Part shown: in pieces, positions 1 through 9,055 of the stretch
Numbering within the stretch: the stretch's first letter is position 1
Layout of the letters: each line of letters opens with the position of its first letter
DNA from: an uncultured Bacilli bacterium
GTDB lineage: Bacteria; Bacillota_I; Bacilli_A; ML615J-28; CAG-698
DNA length: 25,446 nucleotides
Direction: 5' to 3'
NCBI GenBank assembly: GCA_947627395.1
Contig: CANQVW010000008.1
Coordinates: 1-25,446, forward strand
The notes under the pieces: model-generated
Database searches by the model: none
What the model was told of the DNA's origin: nothing
What the model saw: only the letters and a program-made list of their open reading frames with translations
Program-made: the position numbers and the translations under genes

Positions 1-816
1 AACCATTGTTATATGTAGATGTAAAAAATGATTAAGGGTTGTGACCTACGTTTCAATTCCTATAAAGGAACCATTGTTATAAAGTACAATTATATATAAC
101 TGGGTTAACAGCAGCGTTTCAATTCCTATAAAGGAACCATTGTTATTGTAATGACCAGCATAATAGCTTCATATTAAATAAGTTTCAATTCCTATAAAGG
201 AACCATTGTTATGTTGGTGTAAGTTGAATGAAGGAGGATTTAAAATGAGTTTCAATTCCTATAAAGGAACCATTGTTATAAAAATGTGTTAAGAGATTTT
301 ATTAATTGTAAATGTGAAGTTTCAATTCCTATAAAGGAACCATTGTTATGAAAAATGGAAAAACATATGCCTGTGTAATTAATGTTTCAATTCCTATAAA
401 GGAACCATTGTTATATGATTTACCAACACAACAAGATGTTGTAGTAAGAAAAGTTTCAATTCCTATAAAGGAACCATTGTTATTAGTACACTGGTTCTTT
501 TTTCATTTTAAGGAACAGTTTCAATTCCTATAAAGGAACCATTGTTATCATCATATCTTCCTCTTAAAGCAGCAGGAAGTGGCTCAGTTTCAATTCCTAT
601 AAAGGAACCATTGTTATCTAATATAGGTTTTTATGAAAGTAGATCACAGTTCGGTTTCAATTCCTATAAAGGAACCATTGTTATCTATTAGGCGTTATAA
701 TGTAGACGGAACTATTAATGTTTCAATTCCTATAAAGGAACCATTGTTATTCGAACAAGAAGTAGTTTGATGTATGAATCAATTAGTTTCAATTCCTATA
801 AAGGAACCATTGTTAT
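1..816 (-). CRISPR. CRISPR array, 12 full repeats plus one partial (type III-A locus)
   Basis: Twelve identical 31-nt repeats start at 50, 116, 182, 249, 319, 384, 453, 518, 587, 654, 720 and 786; a 12-nt repeat end at 1-12 shows the array continues off the left edge. The twelve visible spacers are 34-39 nt and all differ. On the plus strand the repeat begins GTTTCAATTCCT and ends CCATTGTTAT. Read on the minus strand it ends in ATTGAAAC, the usual 8-nt 5' handle of Cas6-processed crRNAs, so the array is transcribed right to left, in the same direction as the cas genes, with its leader at 817-979. Each repeat contains a short hairpin (TTCCT/AGGAA, 4-nt loop), and cleavage would fall at the base of its stem. 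No repeat is degenerate in the visible part, as expected near the leader end. Confidence 0.99.
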
Positions 817-979
817 AACATTTTTTATATTATTTATTAATAATTTGTTCATTTTAAACTAAAAAATCTATTTTTCTATTTACTTTCAATTAAAAATGAA
901 CAAAATTTATCGACCATTCCTTATCAATATTTATTTTTAAATTGATAGCTATGTTAATATTTATTTGATGGTCGATACT
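817..979 (-). promoter_or_regulatory. CRISPR leader
   Basis: AT-rich non-coding stretch between the cas2 stop codon and the leader-proximal repeat (786-816). On the minus strand it lies directly upstream of the array, the position where new spacers enter and where pre-crRNA transcription starts. It contains three inverted repeats: GTTCATTTT 847-855 with its complement 893-901, ATCGACCAT 909-917 with 968-976, and inside the latter ATCAAT 923-928 with 941-946. No single -35/-10 pair stands out. The leader role comes from position; binding of Cas1-Cas2 or a host factor to the inverted repeats is inference. Confidence 0.75.
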
Positions 980-1240
980 TCAAATGATGAATTTAGAACA
1001 TATTGGTTTACCAATAGTTTCTTTTTTCAACATTTTATCTGACGGTAATATATAAAACATAATACTACCTTCTTCTTCATTTACAGTATTCATTAATTCT
1101 GCTTTCATTTGGTAAAAAGTTAATTCTGATATTTCACCTTCAAAAACAGATTCATGAATATGAAATAAATATTTTCTTAAAATCTTTAGTACATTTTGAC
1201 ATTTAATACTTTTGATATCATAGCTTATGATTACATACAT
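980..1240 (-). CDS. cas2: CRISPR-associated protein Cas2
   Basis: Small 86-residue protein with the Cas2 start MYVIISYDI, i.e. the first beta strand of a ferredoxin-like fold followed by the conserved Asp (Asp8). Cas2 dimers bridge two Cas1 dimers in the complex that inserts new spacers at the leader end of the array. The length fits the family (80-100 residues). It is the last gene of the cas operon, one nucleotide after cas1 and directly followed by the leader and array, so the integration machinery lies next to its substrate. Identity rests on the YDI motif, size and position beside cas1. Confidence 0.93.
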   Translation of the reverse strand: MYVIISYDIKSIKCQNVLKILRKYLFHIHESVFEGEISELTFYQMKAELMNTVNEEEGSIMFYILPSDKMLKKETIGKPICSKFII

Positions 1241-1241
1241 A

Positions 1242-2231
1242 TTACCACTCCATCTTATATCCTTGATATTGTTTTTTTCCGATCAATGATTTTTCAATTG
1301 CATATATTTCTCTTTTCACAATACTTTTGTACGATAATTTTCTTCCTTTAATATCAATTGTATTTCTTAATTCTTCATCAAAAGCATTTATAAAAATAAT
1401 ACATCCTTCTTTTGATAGATATGTTCCTTCATTTTTTCTTTCGAAATTATTGATTGTAATTTGTTTTTTATTGATTAAACGAAAAATAAGGCGATCAATC
1501 AATACAGGTTTAAATATATCTCCTATATCATATTTTAAACCATTCTCGGGTTTACTCAATCCATGAATAAGTCCAAAATGCGGAAGTAAATGAGAACAAT
1601 ATAACATTGTTTCGATAATACCATATAACAATGAATATCCATAACTCATCAAAGCATTTAATTCATCTTTTGGAGGATAATTTGTTCTTGTTGAAAAAGA
1701 AAAATCTTTGTTCAATAAAATATGGTTAAAAGATGAATAATATATTTGTTTTGATCTGGCCTCTAAAATCATTAAAATTGAATGATTATCATATTCTAAA
1801 TTTTTAACTTCTTCTTGCAAATTTTCTAATTCGTGAACCTGAGTAAATACAATAGAACGTTTCTTTTGATAATATTTTATTACCGATATCATATTATGAA
1901 TTGAAGTATAAATCATTTCTTTTTGATAAATAAATAATTTAGATGGATTTTCATATAATGCAAATTGTTGCTTTGAAATATAACCAATAAGTTGTTGCTT
2001 TGGTCTATAACTACCTATATATCTTCCATAATAAGAAAAGAATAATAAAGATATAGAATATTCATTTAATATTTGAATAACCGTTTTATTTAAATTAATC
2101 GAACCAAACACATAAATTACATCAACTTGATAAATTGGGATGTATTCAACATTATTTTTTGAAATAAGCACTAAACTATTATCTCGCCTTTGTAATGTTC
2201 CACTTGAATATATGTAAAAGCTTTTTTTCAT
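1242..2231 (-). CDS. cas1: CRISPR-associated integrase Cas1
   Basis: 329 residues, the normal length for Cas1 of the type I-B/III-A kind. Cas1 is the metal-dependent integrase that, with Cas2, joins prespacers into the leader-end repeat. The N-terminal beta domain opens MKKSFYIYSSGTL. The C-terminal helical domain shows the metal ligands in their usual settings: Glu157 in LEARSK, His223 in GLIHG, and Asp235/Asp238 in DIGDIFKP. No reverse-transcriptase or Cas6 fusion is present, so capture is presumably from DNA. Its start overlaps the cas6 stop by 4 nt and cas2 follows after 1 nt, indicating translational coupling in the csm operon. Confidence 0.97.
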   Translation of the reverse strand: MKKSFYIYSSGTLQRRDNSLVLISKNNVEYIPIYQVDVIYVFGSINLNKTVIQILNEYSISLLFFSYYGRYIGSYRPKQQLIGYISKQQFALYENPSKLFIYQKEMIYTSIHNMISVIKYYQKKRSIVFTQVHELENLQEEVKNLEYDNHSILMILEARSKQIYYSSFNHILLNKDFSFSTRTNYPPKDELNALMSYGYSLLYGIIETMLYCSHLLPHFGLIHGLSKPENGLKYDIGDIFKPVLIDRLIFRLINKKQITINNFERKNEGTYLSKEGCIIFINAFDEELRNTIDIKGRKLSYKSIVKREIYAIEKSLIGKKQYQGYKMEW

Positions 2232-2959
2232 AATTTACGTGAAACCATACCAAATCCCAAAGCATTTTTAGGGCATATTCCTGAAGTCATAATTACTTTT
2301 TGAATTTTCTCTGTTAAACCAAAAAAGGTAAGTGAACAATGATAGGCTTCATAAAGTGTTTTACGAAAATGCACCCTTTTATGGGACACATTTTCAATAG
2401 ATGTTATTGTAATATCAGGCATATTTTCTTGGTAACATAAAAAGTATTTTTGTGAAATATTTTTTATTATTCCGATTTTAAATTCATCTTGTTCAGGAGA
2501 AAAAAACTTCATTTGTTTTCCCTCTGTTTTATAGATGGTAATGGGTGAAACTGTATAGTAAGTAGCTTCAGATTTACGATCACAATAATCATTTAAGATA
2601 TCGTATTTTAAAATAGATATAATTTGTTTTCCAAATAAAACATTTTTATTTTCTTCAATATAATTAACTATATTCATAACTATTTCTTCATGATAACTTG
2701 TTACATCTAAACATCCATTACTTAAAAATATCAATGATTTAGAATTTTTATCATATGAAGTAGTTCCATATATTTCAGAAAATGTAAATAATTTGAATTT
2801 TCTATTTTCTAATTTTTCTCCATCATTATGAAGTTTAGTAGTAGATTCATCTAGAGGTAGCATTGCATAAAGAATACCCGATAAAATACTTCTATAATTT
2901 ACAGGTATCATTTTACCTTGTAAATCAAATACAATTCTAATTCTCAATTGCTTTGCCAC
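2228..2959 (-). CDS. cas6: Cas6 pre-crRNA endoribonuclease
   Basis: 243-residue RAMP protein of the classical Cas6 family, which cuts pre-crRNA in each repeat to leave an 8-nt 5' handle. By motif comparison with Pyrococcus furiosus Cas6 (Tyr31, His46, Lys52), this protein has Tyr31, His44 and Lys56 (in KLFTFS), so the general acid-base residues look intact. The glycine-rich loop of the second ferredoxin fold is near the C terminus (SGICPKNALGFGMV), a hallmark of the family. It overlaps the upstream Cas6-like gene by 23 nt and cas1 by 4 nt. The array repeat, with its small stem and ATTGAAAC handle, is a typical Cas6 substrate. It is probably the active processing nuclease of the locus. Confidence 0.95.
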   Translation of the reverse strand: MAKQLRIRIVFDLQGKMIPVNYRSILSGILYAMLPLDESTTKLHNDGEKLENRKFKLFTFSEIYGTTSYDKNSKSLIFLSNGCLDVTSYHEEIVMNIVNYIEENKNVLFGKQIISILKYDILNDYCDRKSEATYYTVSPITIYKTEGKQMKFFSPEQDEFKIGIIKNISQKYFLCYQENMPDITITSIENVSHKRVHFRKTLYEAYHCSLTFFGLTEKIQKVIMTSGICPKNALGFGMVSRKL

Positions 2960-3632
2960 CTCCTAAAAATGAATATTTCCCAATACCTATTTGCATGAAT
3001 ATTTTAGGATATTGTTCAACTTGAACTTTCATTTGATATCCTTCAATATGTATTTTATTTCCATTGATTTGATAATAATTAAAATCTCTTGTCTTCATAC
3101 CTTTTTCAATTTCATTTAATAAAACCGTTGAATAAGTACAATGATATTTTTCATTATAGTAATTTAAACATTCATTAATTTCATCTATTGATTTTAATAA
3201 ACCTGTAAACTTTAATGTACCATTATATAATGTTTTATCATCAATATATTCTTCATTAATTAAATGTTTTTGAAAAAAGAAACTTCCCAGTTGATTTGTT
3301 GAATCGAAAAATTCACGAATAAAGCCAACATATTCACATGCAACACCAATTAAATAAAGTTCAATTAATAAACTATCATTTTTTTTGATACTCTTCTTTT
3401 CAACATAATCCCTATTGATTAAAATGGATGGATAATATGAAAAATTTTCACCAGAAAGAAAATAATATAAACATTTTTCTTTTTTTATACATTCTCTACA
3501 TGATTTATTTACATTGGTGCAAATAACCTTTTTCATTCCTTTATAAATATTTTTAATAAATAAATATTTAGGATCACTTTGAAACTCTGCTCCTATAGGA
3601 AAACGAATATGATAAGATAATTTTAAAATCAT
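2937..3632 (-). CDS. second Cas6-like RAMP protein with Cys motif
   Basis: 231 residues. It resembles the other Cas6 branch, the precrRNA-processing RAMP family recognised by its C-terminal half (PF10040-like), rather than the neighbouring classical Cas6. Visible features: a cysteine cluster Cys38, Cys45, Cys48, Cys54 (possible zinc site), a central LLIELYLIGVACEYV segment of the kind that precedes the second ferredoxin fold, a FTGLL strand, and a terminal glycine-rich loop GIGKYSFLGGGKAI. It begins in a 1-nt overlap with the csm5 stop and overlaps cas6 by 23 nt, so it is firmly inside the operon. No catalytic His can be assigned. It could be a second repeat-processing nuclease, a nuclease for another array, or a structural RAMP subunit; the family call is moderate and the role open. 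Confidence 0.75.
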   Translation of the reverse strand: MILKLSYHIRFPIGAEFQSDPKYLFIKNIYKGMKKVICTNVNKSCRECIKKEKCLYYFLSGENFSYYPSILINRDYVEKKSIKKNDSLLIELYLIGVACEYVGFIREFFDSTNQLGSFFFQKHLINEEYIDDKTLYNGTLKFTGLLKSIDEINECLNYYNEKYHCTYSTVLLNEIEKGMKTRDFNYYQINGNKIHIEGYQMKVQVEQYPKIFMQIGIGKYSFLGGGKAIEN

Positions 3633-4744
3633 TAAAACTCCAAAGAAACGAATCCAAGAGGTGAAATACCACGATGATCTATAGTAATCAAATTTATGCT
3701 ATCAATAGTTGGTTGTTTTTTCTTTTTATTTGGTGTAAAAAGTTTTTCAAAATAATTATTGTAAAATTCGCCAAAAGAACAACAAAATGATTTATCAAAA
3801 TAATTTGTAAATTTGCCAACTTGAACAATAATTTCTTTTTTCTCTAATCTTTCTAAAATATTTTGATAGAAATTAAGTATTTCATTTTTATCAACGTTTG
3901 GATTTATTATTCTTTTCATAAAATCTTGCTCTTTTTCAATGACAAATTTCATATATTTATAATTCCATTCTTGAAATACATCTTTAAAATGAAGAATAAA
4001 ATCATATAAAGCTTCGACATATTGACGTTTTATATTATCACTATCACATTCTTTCAACAATTTGTTCTTTGATTCCTTTAACATTTCTTTTTCATCATCT
4101 GTTAATTCTTTAACAATCTCATCTTTAATTAAGATATCTTTATCAATCGTTTCAACATTTCCACACGGCTGTGGATTATTTGCTTTTCCTTCCTTTTTTG
4201 ATGAATATCGGTTCACTTCATATAATATCATTTCACTTGGGACAACAACATCACGAACGATAAAAAATCTTCTCAAGGATTTTCCAGAATTGTCTAAATT
4301 TGAAATATCTTTTCTTATATTTCGATTATTTTTTAAATAATTAGCTATTTCTTGATTAGATTGAATTAAATGAAACCAAAAAACATTAAAAATAAGTCCT
4401 TTTAAAGTTGAGCCTGGAATATAAGGTTTACCCATTATATTTGCTGCTCCATAAATTTTCTTAGCTCCATCAACATATTTTCCATAAGCAGGACTTGGGT
4501 TAATCGCTTCATCCTTTGTTAATGTATCTAAATCTACATTTAGTATCTTTGCATACTCTTCATTAGATAAATTATCACTTTTGAAAATTTTTTTAGATAC
4601 ATCTTTTATTCTATCTAAACTTATGTTCATAACATATTGATTTGTTAAATAATCAAAAGAATACATATATTCTTTTGCTTTAATTGCTTTTATAGATTCT
4701 CCATTTGAAATATGAACAGGAGTTATTGTTTTTATTTTACCCAT
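3632..4744 (-). CDS. csm5: Type III-A Csm5 RAMP protein
   Basis: 370-residue RAMP (Cas7-like) protein that caps the 3' end of the crRNA in the Csm interference complex and takes part in crRNA 3' maturation with host nucleases. It opens with the Csm5 signature TPVHISNGE (residues 8-16), carries the RAMP loop PGSTLKG (110-116), and ends with GISPLGFVSLEF, a Csm5-type C terminus. Lys-rich helical insertions between about 170 and 330 are usual for the family. The ribosome site TAGGGAGG lies just before its ATG, 9 nt after csm4, and its stop overlaps the next gene start by 1 nt. Order csm4-csm5 matches standard III-A loci. Confidence 0.93.
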   Translation of the reverse strand: MGKIKTITPVHISNGESIKAIKAKEYMYSFDYLTNQYVMNISLDRIKDVSKKIFKSDNLSNEEYAKILNVDLDTLTKDEAINPSPAYGKYVDGAKKIYGAANIMGKPYIPGSTLKGLIFNVFWFHLIQSNQEIANYLKNNRNIRKDISNLDNSGKSLRRFFIVRDVVVPSEMILYEVNRYSSKKEGKANNPQPCGNVETIDKDILIKDEIVKELTDDEKEMLKESKNKLLKECDSDNIKRQYVEALYDFILHFKDVFQEWNYKYMKFVIEKEQDFMKRIINPNVDKNEILNFYQNILERLEKKEIIVQVGKFTNYFDKSFCCSFGEFYNNYFEKLFTPNKKKKQPTIDSINLITIDHRGISPLGFVSLEF

Positions 4745-4753
4745 GTAACCTCC

Positions 4754-5680
4754 CTAAATCAAAAGACCTAAAATATTTTGATAAGTTGCTTTACCTTCAT
4801 TTGTTTCTCTGATTACTTTTCCAATATAGTTTTTAGTTGTAACTATTATACTTCCTTCTAAAAATACGATAGTTCTTTTTCTATTAACTTGTTTTGAAGA
4901 TTGGTTAAATTTAATGGTTTGTTCTTTTAATTGATAATATGATTGGTTATAATTAATGGATAAGTCTCCTACTGCTTTAGACAATAATAATTTAGGATGG
5001 GAAGATTTAAGTTCATCTACATTGATTATGTCTAAAACATTATATAAATTATAGCCAATAGATTTATGACCACCCATATGAATATACTTCATTTTTTTTA
5101 TAACTTTCTTTAAAGGTTCTTCAAATGACTTATTCAAAATATCAATATAAAATTCAAAATGAGTATTCTGATCAAAACAAAGAACTCTATCTTGGTAATA
5201 TTCATTATTATCTACACTTACTCTTGTTCTAGTTGTTTTAACTGATTTTGAATGAATGTCGTTTACTTCATCAGGAAACATTAAGATTTGATTTTGAATT
5301 ATATATTGTCCTTGAATTAATTTTTTATAATATTCTTGATTAAAGTTATTTAAATCCTTTATATATTCTTTATATATTTTTTTTGAAATATATTGGATTT
5401 TTTTTGTTTCTTTCGTGAAAGAAACAATATTTTTATCAAGCATATTAATATTTTCTAAACTTGGAATGAAATCTTGGGGAACTGGAAGTGTTCCTTCAAT
5501 AAATAAAGAAGAAACTAAAAATGGGGGATTTTCCTGATCAAAATATGTGCATAAATTTTCCAGTGATTCTGTTCCAAATTCATTTTCATAAAAATGAAAA
5601 ATAGTTCCAAATATGGTTTGTGAAGTTGGAATGTGAGAAACTGGGGATATTAATTCTAATTTCACACTATATAATGACAT
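4754..5680 (-). CDS. csm4: Type III-A Csm4 RAMP protein
   Basis: 308-residue Cas5-like RAMP protein that binds the 5' handle of the crRNA and docks Cas10 at the foot of the Csm complex. N-terminal features are the Csm4 strand YSVKLELISPVSHIPTSQTI leading into GTIFHFY; the middle has TRTRVSVD (150-157), common in Csm4; and a glycine-rich loop HMGGHKSIGY lies at 201-210. Csm4 lacks catalytic activity in known complexes and none is evident here. The gene starts 3 nt after the csm3 stop and is followed by csm5 after 9 nt, in the standard subtype III-A order. Confidence 0.93.
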   Translation of the reverse strand: MSLYSVKLELISPVSHIPTSQTIFGTIFHFYENEFGTESLENLCTYFDQENPPFLVSSLFIEGTLPVPQDFIPSLENINMLDKNIVSFTKETKKIQYISKKIYKEYIKDLNNFNQEYYKKLIQGQYIIQNQILMFPDEVNDIHSKSVKTTRTRVSVDNNEYYQDRVLCFDQNTHFEFYIDILNKSFEEPLKKVIKKMKYIHMGGHKSIGYNLYNVLDIINVDELKSSHPKLLLSKAVGDLSINYNQSYYQLKEQTIKFNQSSKQVNRKRTIVFLEGSIIVTTKNYIGKVIRETNEGKATYQNILGLLI

Positions 5681-5683
5681 GAT

Positions 5684-6292
5684 TTATTCATCCTTTTCAT
5701 CAATAATTGGCTTACTATCAATAACTTTTATTTCAACTTTTCCGTATCCTCTACTACCACTACCACCTAAGAAATTGTTTTCTAATAATTGAAAACCATC
5801 TTCTAATAATTTAGTAAAATCAATTGTTTCATCTTCTTCAAGTGTGTTAACTATACATTCCCCAGTAAATACTGCACCTGCAGGAACACGCTCAATAAAT
5901 CTTGGATTAGCAGTTACATTTACTTGATCAATTTTATTTTCTGCTTTAATTTCAGTGTAAAATCCTTTACCTAATTTACTTTCTAATTTTTCTTTTGATT
6001 CTTCACTTAAAAATAAATCTCTAAAAATAATTCGAGTCATTCCTGTCTTTTGAGTTCCAAAAGCTTTGTCTATATTTTCTTGATTATTTTCTTTATTTTT
6101 AACATTCGTTAATAGCATTCTAATTTTACCTTTAACTGAACTACCAGGAATAATCGGTTGATTTGTTATAGGATCCTTTATAACAGGAGAATCAATACCA
6201 CCAATTCCATAAGTTTCTTTGTTTCCTCCTATGTGTAATCCTGTTTTTACTATAACTTCATAACAAATTTTTTCTCTTTTAATGATTTTCAT
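5684..6292 (-). CDS. csm3: Type III-A Csm3 backbone RNase
   Basis: 202-residue Cas7-like RAMP protein, the repeated backbone subunit of the Csm complex that holds the crRNA and cuts target RNA every six nucleotides. The catalytic aspartate is visible as Asp34 in GIGGIDSPVIKD, equivalent to Asp32/Asp33 of studied Csm3 proteins. The RAMP loop PGSSVKGKIR (49-58) and the glycine-rich segment LGGSGSRGYGKVEI near the C terminus are both present, so it looks active. Its ATG overlaps the csm2 stop by 4 nt (ATGA) and csm4 follows after 3 nt. This is one of the most clearly conserved proteins in the window. Confidence 0.97.
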   Translation of the reverse strand: MKIIKREKICYEVIVKTGLHIGGNKETYGIGGIDSPVIKDPITNQPIIPGSSVKGKIRMLLTNVKNKENNQENIDKAFGTQKTGMTRIIFRDLFLSEESKEKLESKLGKGFYTEIKAENKIDQVNVTANPRFIERVPAGAVFTGECIVNTLEEDETIDFTKLLEDGFQLLENNFLGGSGSRGYGKVEIKVIDSKPIIDEKDE

Positions 6293-6768
6293 TTTTGACC
6301 TCCTAGTAAAAATTTATAATATGCAACAATAGCAGTTAAAAAATCTACGAATGCTTGAATATCTTCATCATCTACAAGTGTATTTTTGGATATACATGCT
6401 TCCATCAATCTATAAAATTGACCTGGACACACTCCTCTTCCTGCGGCATAAGCAATATTAGGCAATACTTTAAACAATTCATTTCTTTTTTCATTAAAGG
6501 AATTTAAATCAACCACACTTTGTATTTGTTGAAAATATTTACGTAATTGATTTGTATTTAACTTTTCTCCTTGTCCTTTACCCATATATTCACTAGCAAT
6601 TTTATAGGCATAGCCATCAGGTAAATTAATTTTTTCGATGGTTAAAATATGAGCAAGTTTTCCTCCACTATTGATTTCTTTTATCAAATTGGTATGTGCT
6701 TTAAACTTATCTTCTTTTGGTTGATCAAATCTATTACTATAAAAATTAGAACGACTGTCATTGTACAT
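6289..6768 (-). CDS. csm2: Type III-A Csm2 small subunit
   Basis: 159-residue, mainly helical protein lying between cas10 and csm3, the fixed position of Csm2. Csm2 forms the inner filament of the interference complex and contacts the crRNA-target duplex. The first 25 residues are polar and probably disordered; then come the helix with HTNLIKEINSGGKL and the conserved LNTNQLRKYFQQIQ segment. The C-terminal helix AFVDFLTAIVAYYKFL is a typical Csm2 end. The length is at the upper end of the family because of the N-terminal extension. The start overlaps cas10 by 11 nt, pointing to translational coupling. Confidence 0.93.
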   Translation of the reverse strand: MYNDSRSNFYSNRFDQPKEDKFKAHTNLIKEINSGGKLAHILTIEKINLPDGYAYKIASEYMGKGQGEKLNTNQLRKYFQQIQSVVDLNSFNEKRNELFKVLPNIAYAAGRGVCPGQFYRLMEACISKNTLVDDEDIQAFVDFLTAIVAYYKFLLGGQK

Positions 6769-9055
6769 TTTTTTCTTTCTCCTCTCTTGTATTCATTAAT
6801 GCGTAGCTTAATATGATTTTATATTTTTTTAATTCCTCAATATTTAATTCTTTTACAAATATTTCTTTTAGTTTATTTCTCCATGTATCATCAGAAATGT
6901 TTCTTGCAATGCTGTAGGCAATATGTGGAATATATCTCATGTATTTTTTAGTAGCTAATTTTGTATCCTCTAAACTATTTAAAACAGCACTATAAATATC
7001 GTAAATACCTCCACGAGATATTTGTTCAGACAAAATAGCTTGTTCAAAGCAATTAATATTTTCTATAACATCAGCTAGTAAATCATTTTTTAGACTACAA
7101 TTTAATACCGTAAATGCATCCTTGTTTGGAACTTTTTTGGATTGTTCTAGATTTTCCTCAGCACGCTCAACTGCATAACGAATTGGTGTCACTGCATCAA
7201 ATAAATCAATTCCAGAGCTAATGTGGAATGAATCATTATAATTAGTGAATTTTTGAAATTCATTTTGAATATTATTTACAAGCTCAAGCGATTGCCATCC
7301 TGGACATATTATAACTAAATCATCGCCACCAGCATAATTAATATAGACATTTTCTTTACATATTTCAACAAGTTTTTTAGAAAAAAAGTAATCTAAGGTT
7401 CTAGATAATGTTAATAATTTAGACAATGTTTCTTTGTCTTTATTTTTTTCATCTTTATTTTTCAATCCTCTCATGAAAATATATCCTAAATTATCAACGT
7501 CCATTTTTATAACTGCGATTTTGTTGTCTCCAAATTCACCTTTTTTAATTTTTTCAATATCTTTAAAAGAAATATTTGGTTTGACAGATCTTGCATAATA
7601 TTTTGTTTCTCCAATAAAATAGTCATTAATAGATAAATAATAAGAGTCATTATGAATTTCTTTAGGGACTTTTAAGTGAATCGAAATTTGTCCAAGCTCA
7701 CCAACTTTTTGATGAAAATCTCCTTCCACTTTATTATTGTTGTAACTATATTCAACAACAAAAGTTTCCGATTTAGCAATGATTTTATCATTTAATTCAA
7801 TCATTTTTTCGCAAAATTCACATAAGTCGTGGTTGGTTTCGTATATACCACACATTGGACATAATTTCTCTGGCGCACTTTTAACAAATTCAAAATTAGG
7901 ATTTGAAATGACTTGAATAAATTTTTGTTTTTTGTTATTAACTTGCATTTTGTTTTTATATGAAACCAATTCAGATAAATTCGAAGATTTTAATTCACTT
8001 TCTGTTGCTTTGACATATTCAAATGAAACAGATAATGTTCCATGATATAATTTAAACATTTCGTAATCAATCTTTGAACAAATTTTCTGAATGGTTAAAT
8101 CAAAATCTTTGATATTTGGAAGTAAAATTCTTCCTCTACCAGAAGATGAATACAAAACATTTTCATACGAAACATTAAATTGAGATGTTATGTAATAAGC
8201 AATAAAATCAGCAAAGATATTTAAATAAAATGATCTGGTACGTAATGATTTCGAGATTTTTTCTTTTGATTTGTCTCCTTCTGTAATTTGATAAATGAAA
8301 GATTGAATTCCAGAAACATCATAATCAAATAAAACAAATGGGATATCTTGAACTTCTTTTTCTAAAACATTTGCAACAGCTGCAGTTAATTTTAAATGAT
8401 CAAATAAACTAACTGTTGGAAAAGGAGACATTGTATTTGCTGGAATTGTCGCTGTATATTTTTTCAATAATGGATAAATTAAATGATGTAAAGCCTCATA
8501 AGAAGAATAACATTTTTCATTCATTTTCTCTATTTCTTGAATAAATTGAGAAAACATTTCTTTGTATTCTTTTTCACCAATTTCAACAGATATATTAGAT
8601 ATATCCGTTTTAATACTAAATAAATCATATGGTTTTAGTGAAACATAAGAAGGTTTTCCTAATTGGTTTTCATCTAATTTAATTTCATTAAAAATTGAAT
8701 TCATACGAACATTTTTATAATGTCCATTTTGTTCTGCTTGTTTTTCTGTGTCTTCAACAAAATATTCATCAGTTTCTGCTGGTCTTCTATCATGACCCGA
8801 GGCTATAAAATCTGCTTTTTTCACAATGCTATAATAATCTCTATGATGTCCTGCACTTAAATTAGTGAATTCATACATTTTTGCATCAAATGAATTAATA
8901 TTCAATTTTTCTCCAATAAATTTAGCTGTATAACAAGCATGAATATACCCATCATTTTTACTATAATTATTTCTATAATTTTGTTGTAAATATTCACCTG
9001 TTCTTTGATAAAATTTACCAATATCATGTAATAATGCCGCAAGAGTAATTTTCAT
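6758..9055 (-). CDS. cas10: Type III-A Cas10/Csm1 (HD nuclease and cOA synthetase)
   Basis: 765-residue large subunit. The N-terminal HD domain has ALLHDIGKF (His10, Asp11) and GHHRDYY (69-75), the single-stranded DNase. The first palm begins at FDYDVSGIQSF (243-253). A four-cysteine zinc site follows (Cys399, Cys402, Cys412, Cys415). The second palm has KMDVDNLG (517-524) and the GGDD motif at 576-579, which makes cyclic oligoadenylates from ATP when target RNA is bound. All key residues are present, so both activities should be intact. A ribosome site GGAGATG lies within the last codons of csm6, whose stop directly abuts this gene. Downstream of it csm2 overlaps by 11 nt. Confidence 0.98.
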   Translation of the reverse strand: MKITLAALLHDIGKFYQRTGEYLQQNYRNNYSKNDGYIHACYTAKFIGEKLNINSFDAKMYEFTNLSAGHHRDYYSIVKKADFIASGHDRRPAETDEYFVEDTEKQAEQNGHYKNVRMNSIFNEIKLDENQLGKPSYVSLKPYDLFSIKTDISNISVEIGEKEYKEMFSQFIQEIEKMNEKCYSSYEALHHLIYPLLKKYTATIPANTMSPFPTVSLFDHLKLTAAVANVLEKEVQDIPFVLFDYDVSGIQSFIYQITEGDKSKEKISKSLRTRSFYLNIFADFIAYYITSQFNVSYENVLYSSSGRGRILLPNIKDFDLTIQKICSKIDYEMFKLYHGTLSVSFEYVKATESELKSSNLSELVSYKNKMQVNNKKQKFIQVISNPNFEFVKSAPEKLCPMCGIYETNHDLCEFCEKMIELNDKIIAKSETFVVEYSYNNNKVEGDFHQKVGELGQISIHLKVPKEIHNDSYYLSINDYFIGETKYYARSVKPNISFKDIEKIKKGEFGDNKIAVIKMDVDNLGYIFMRGLKNKDEKNKDKETLSKLLTLSRTLDYFFSKKLVEICKENVYINYAGGDDLVIICPGWQSLELVNNIQNEFQKFTNYNDSFHISSGIDLFDAVTPIRYAVERAEENLEQSKKVPNKDAFTVLNCSLKNDLLADVIENINCFEQAILSEQISRGGIYDIYSAVLNSLEDTKLATKKYMRYIPHIAYSIARNISDDTWRNKLKEIFVKELNIEELKKYKIILSYALMNTREEKEKNVQ

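Noticed and set aside
348..533. 61-codon plus-strand open frame inside the array
   Set aside because: It translates the CRISPR repeat itself (repeating VSIPIKEPLL) and has no ribosome site; an artefact of the array.
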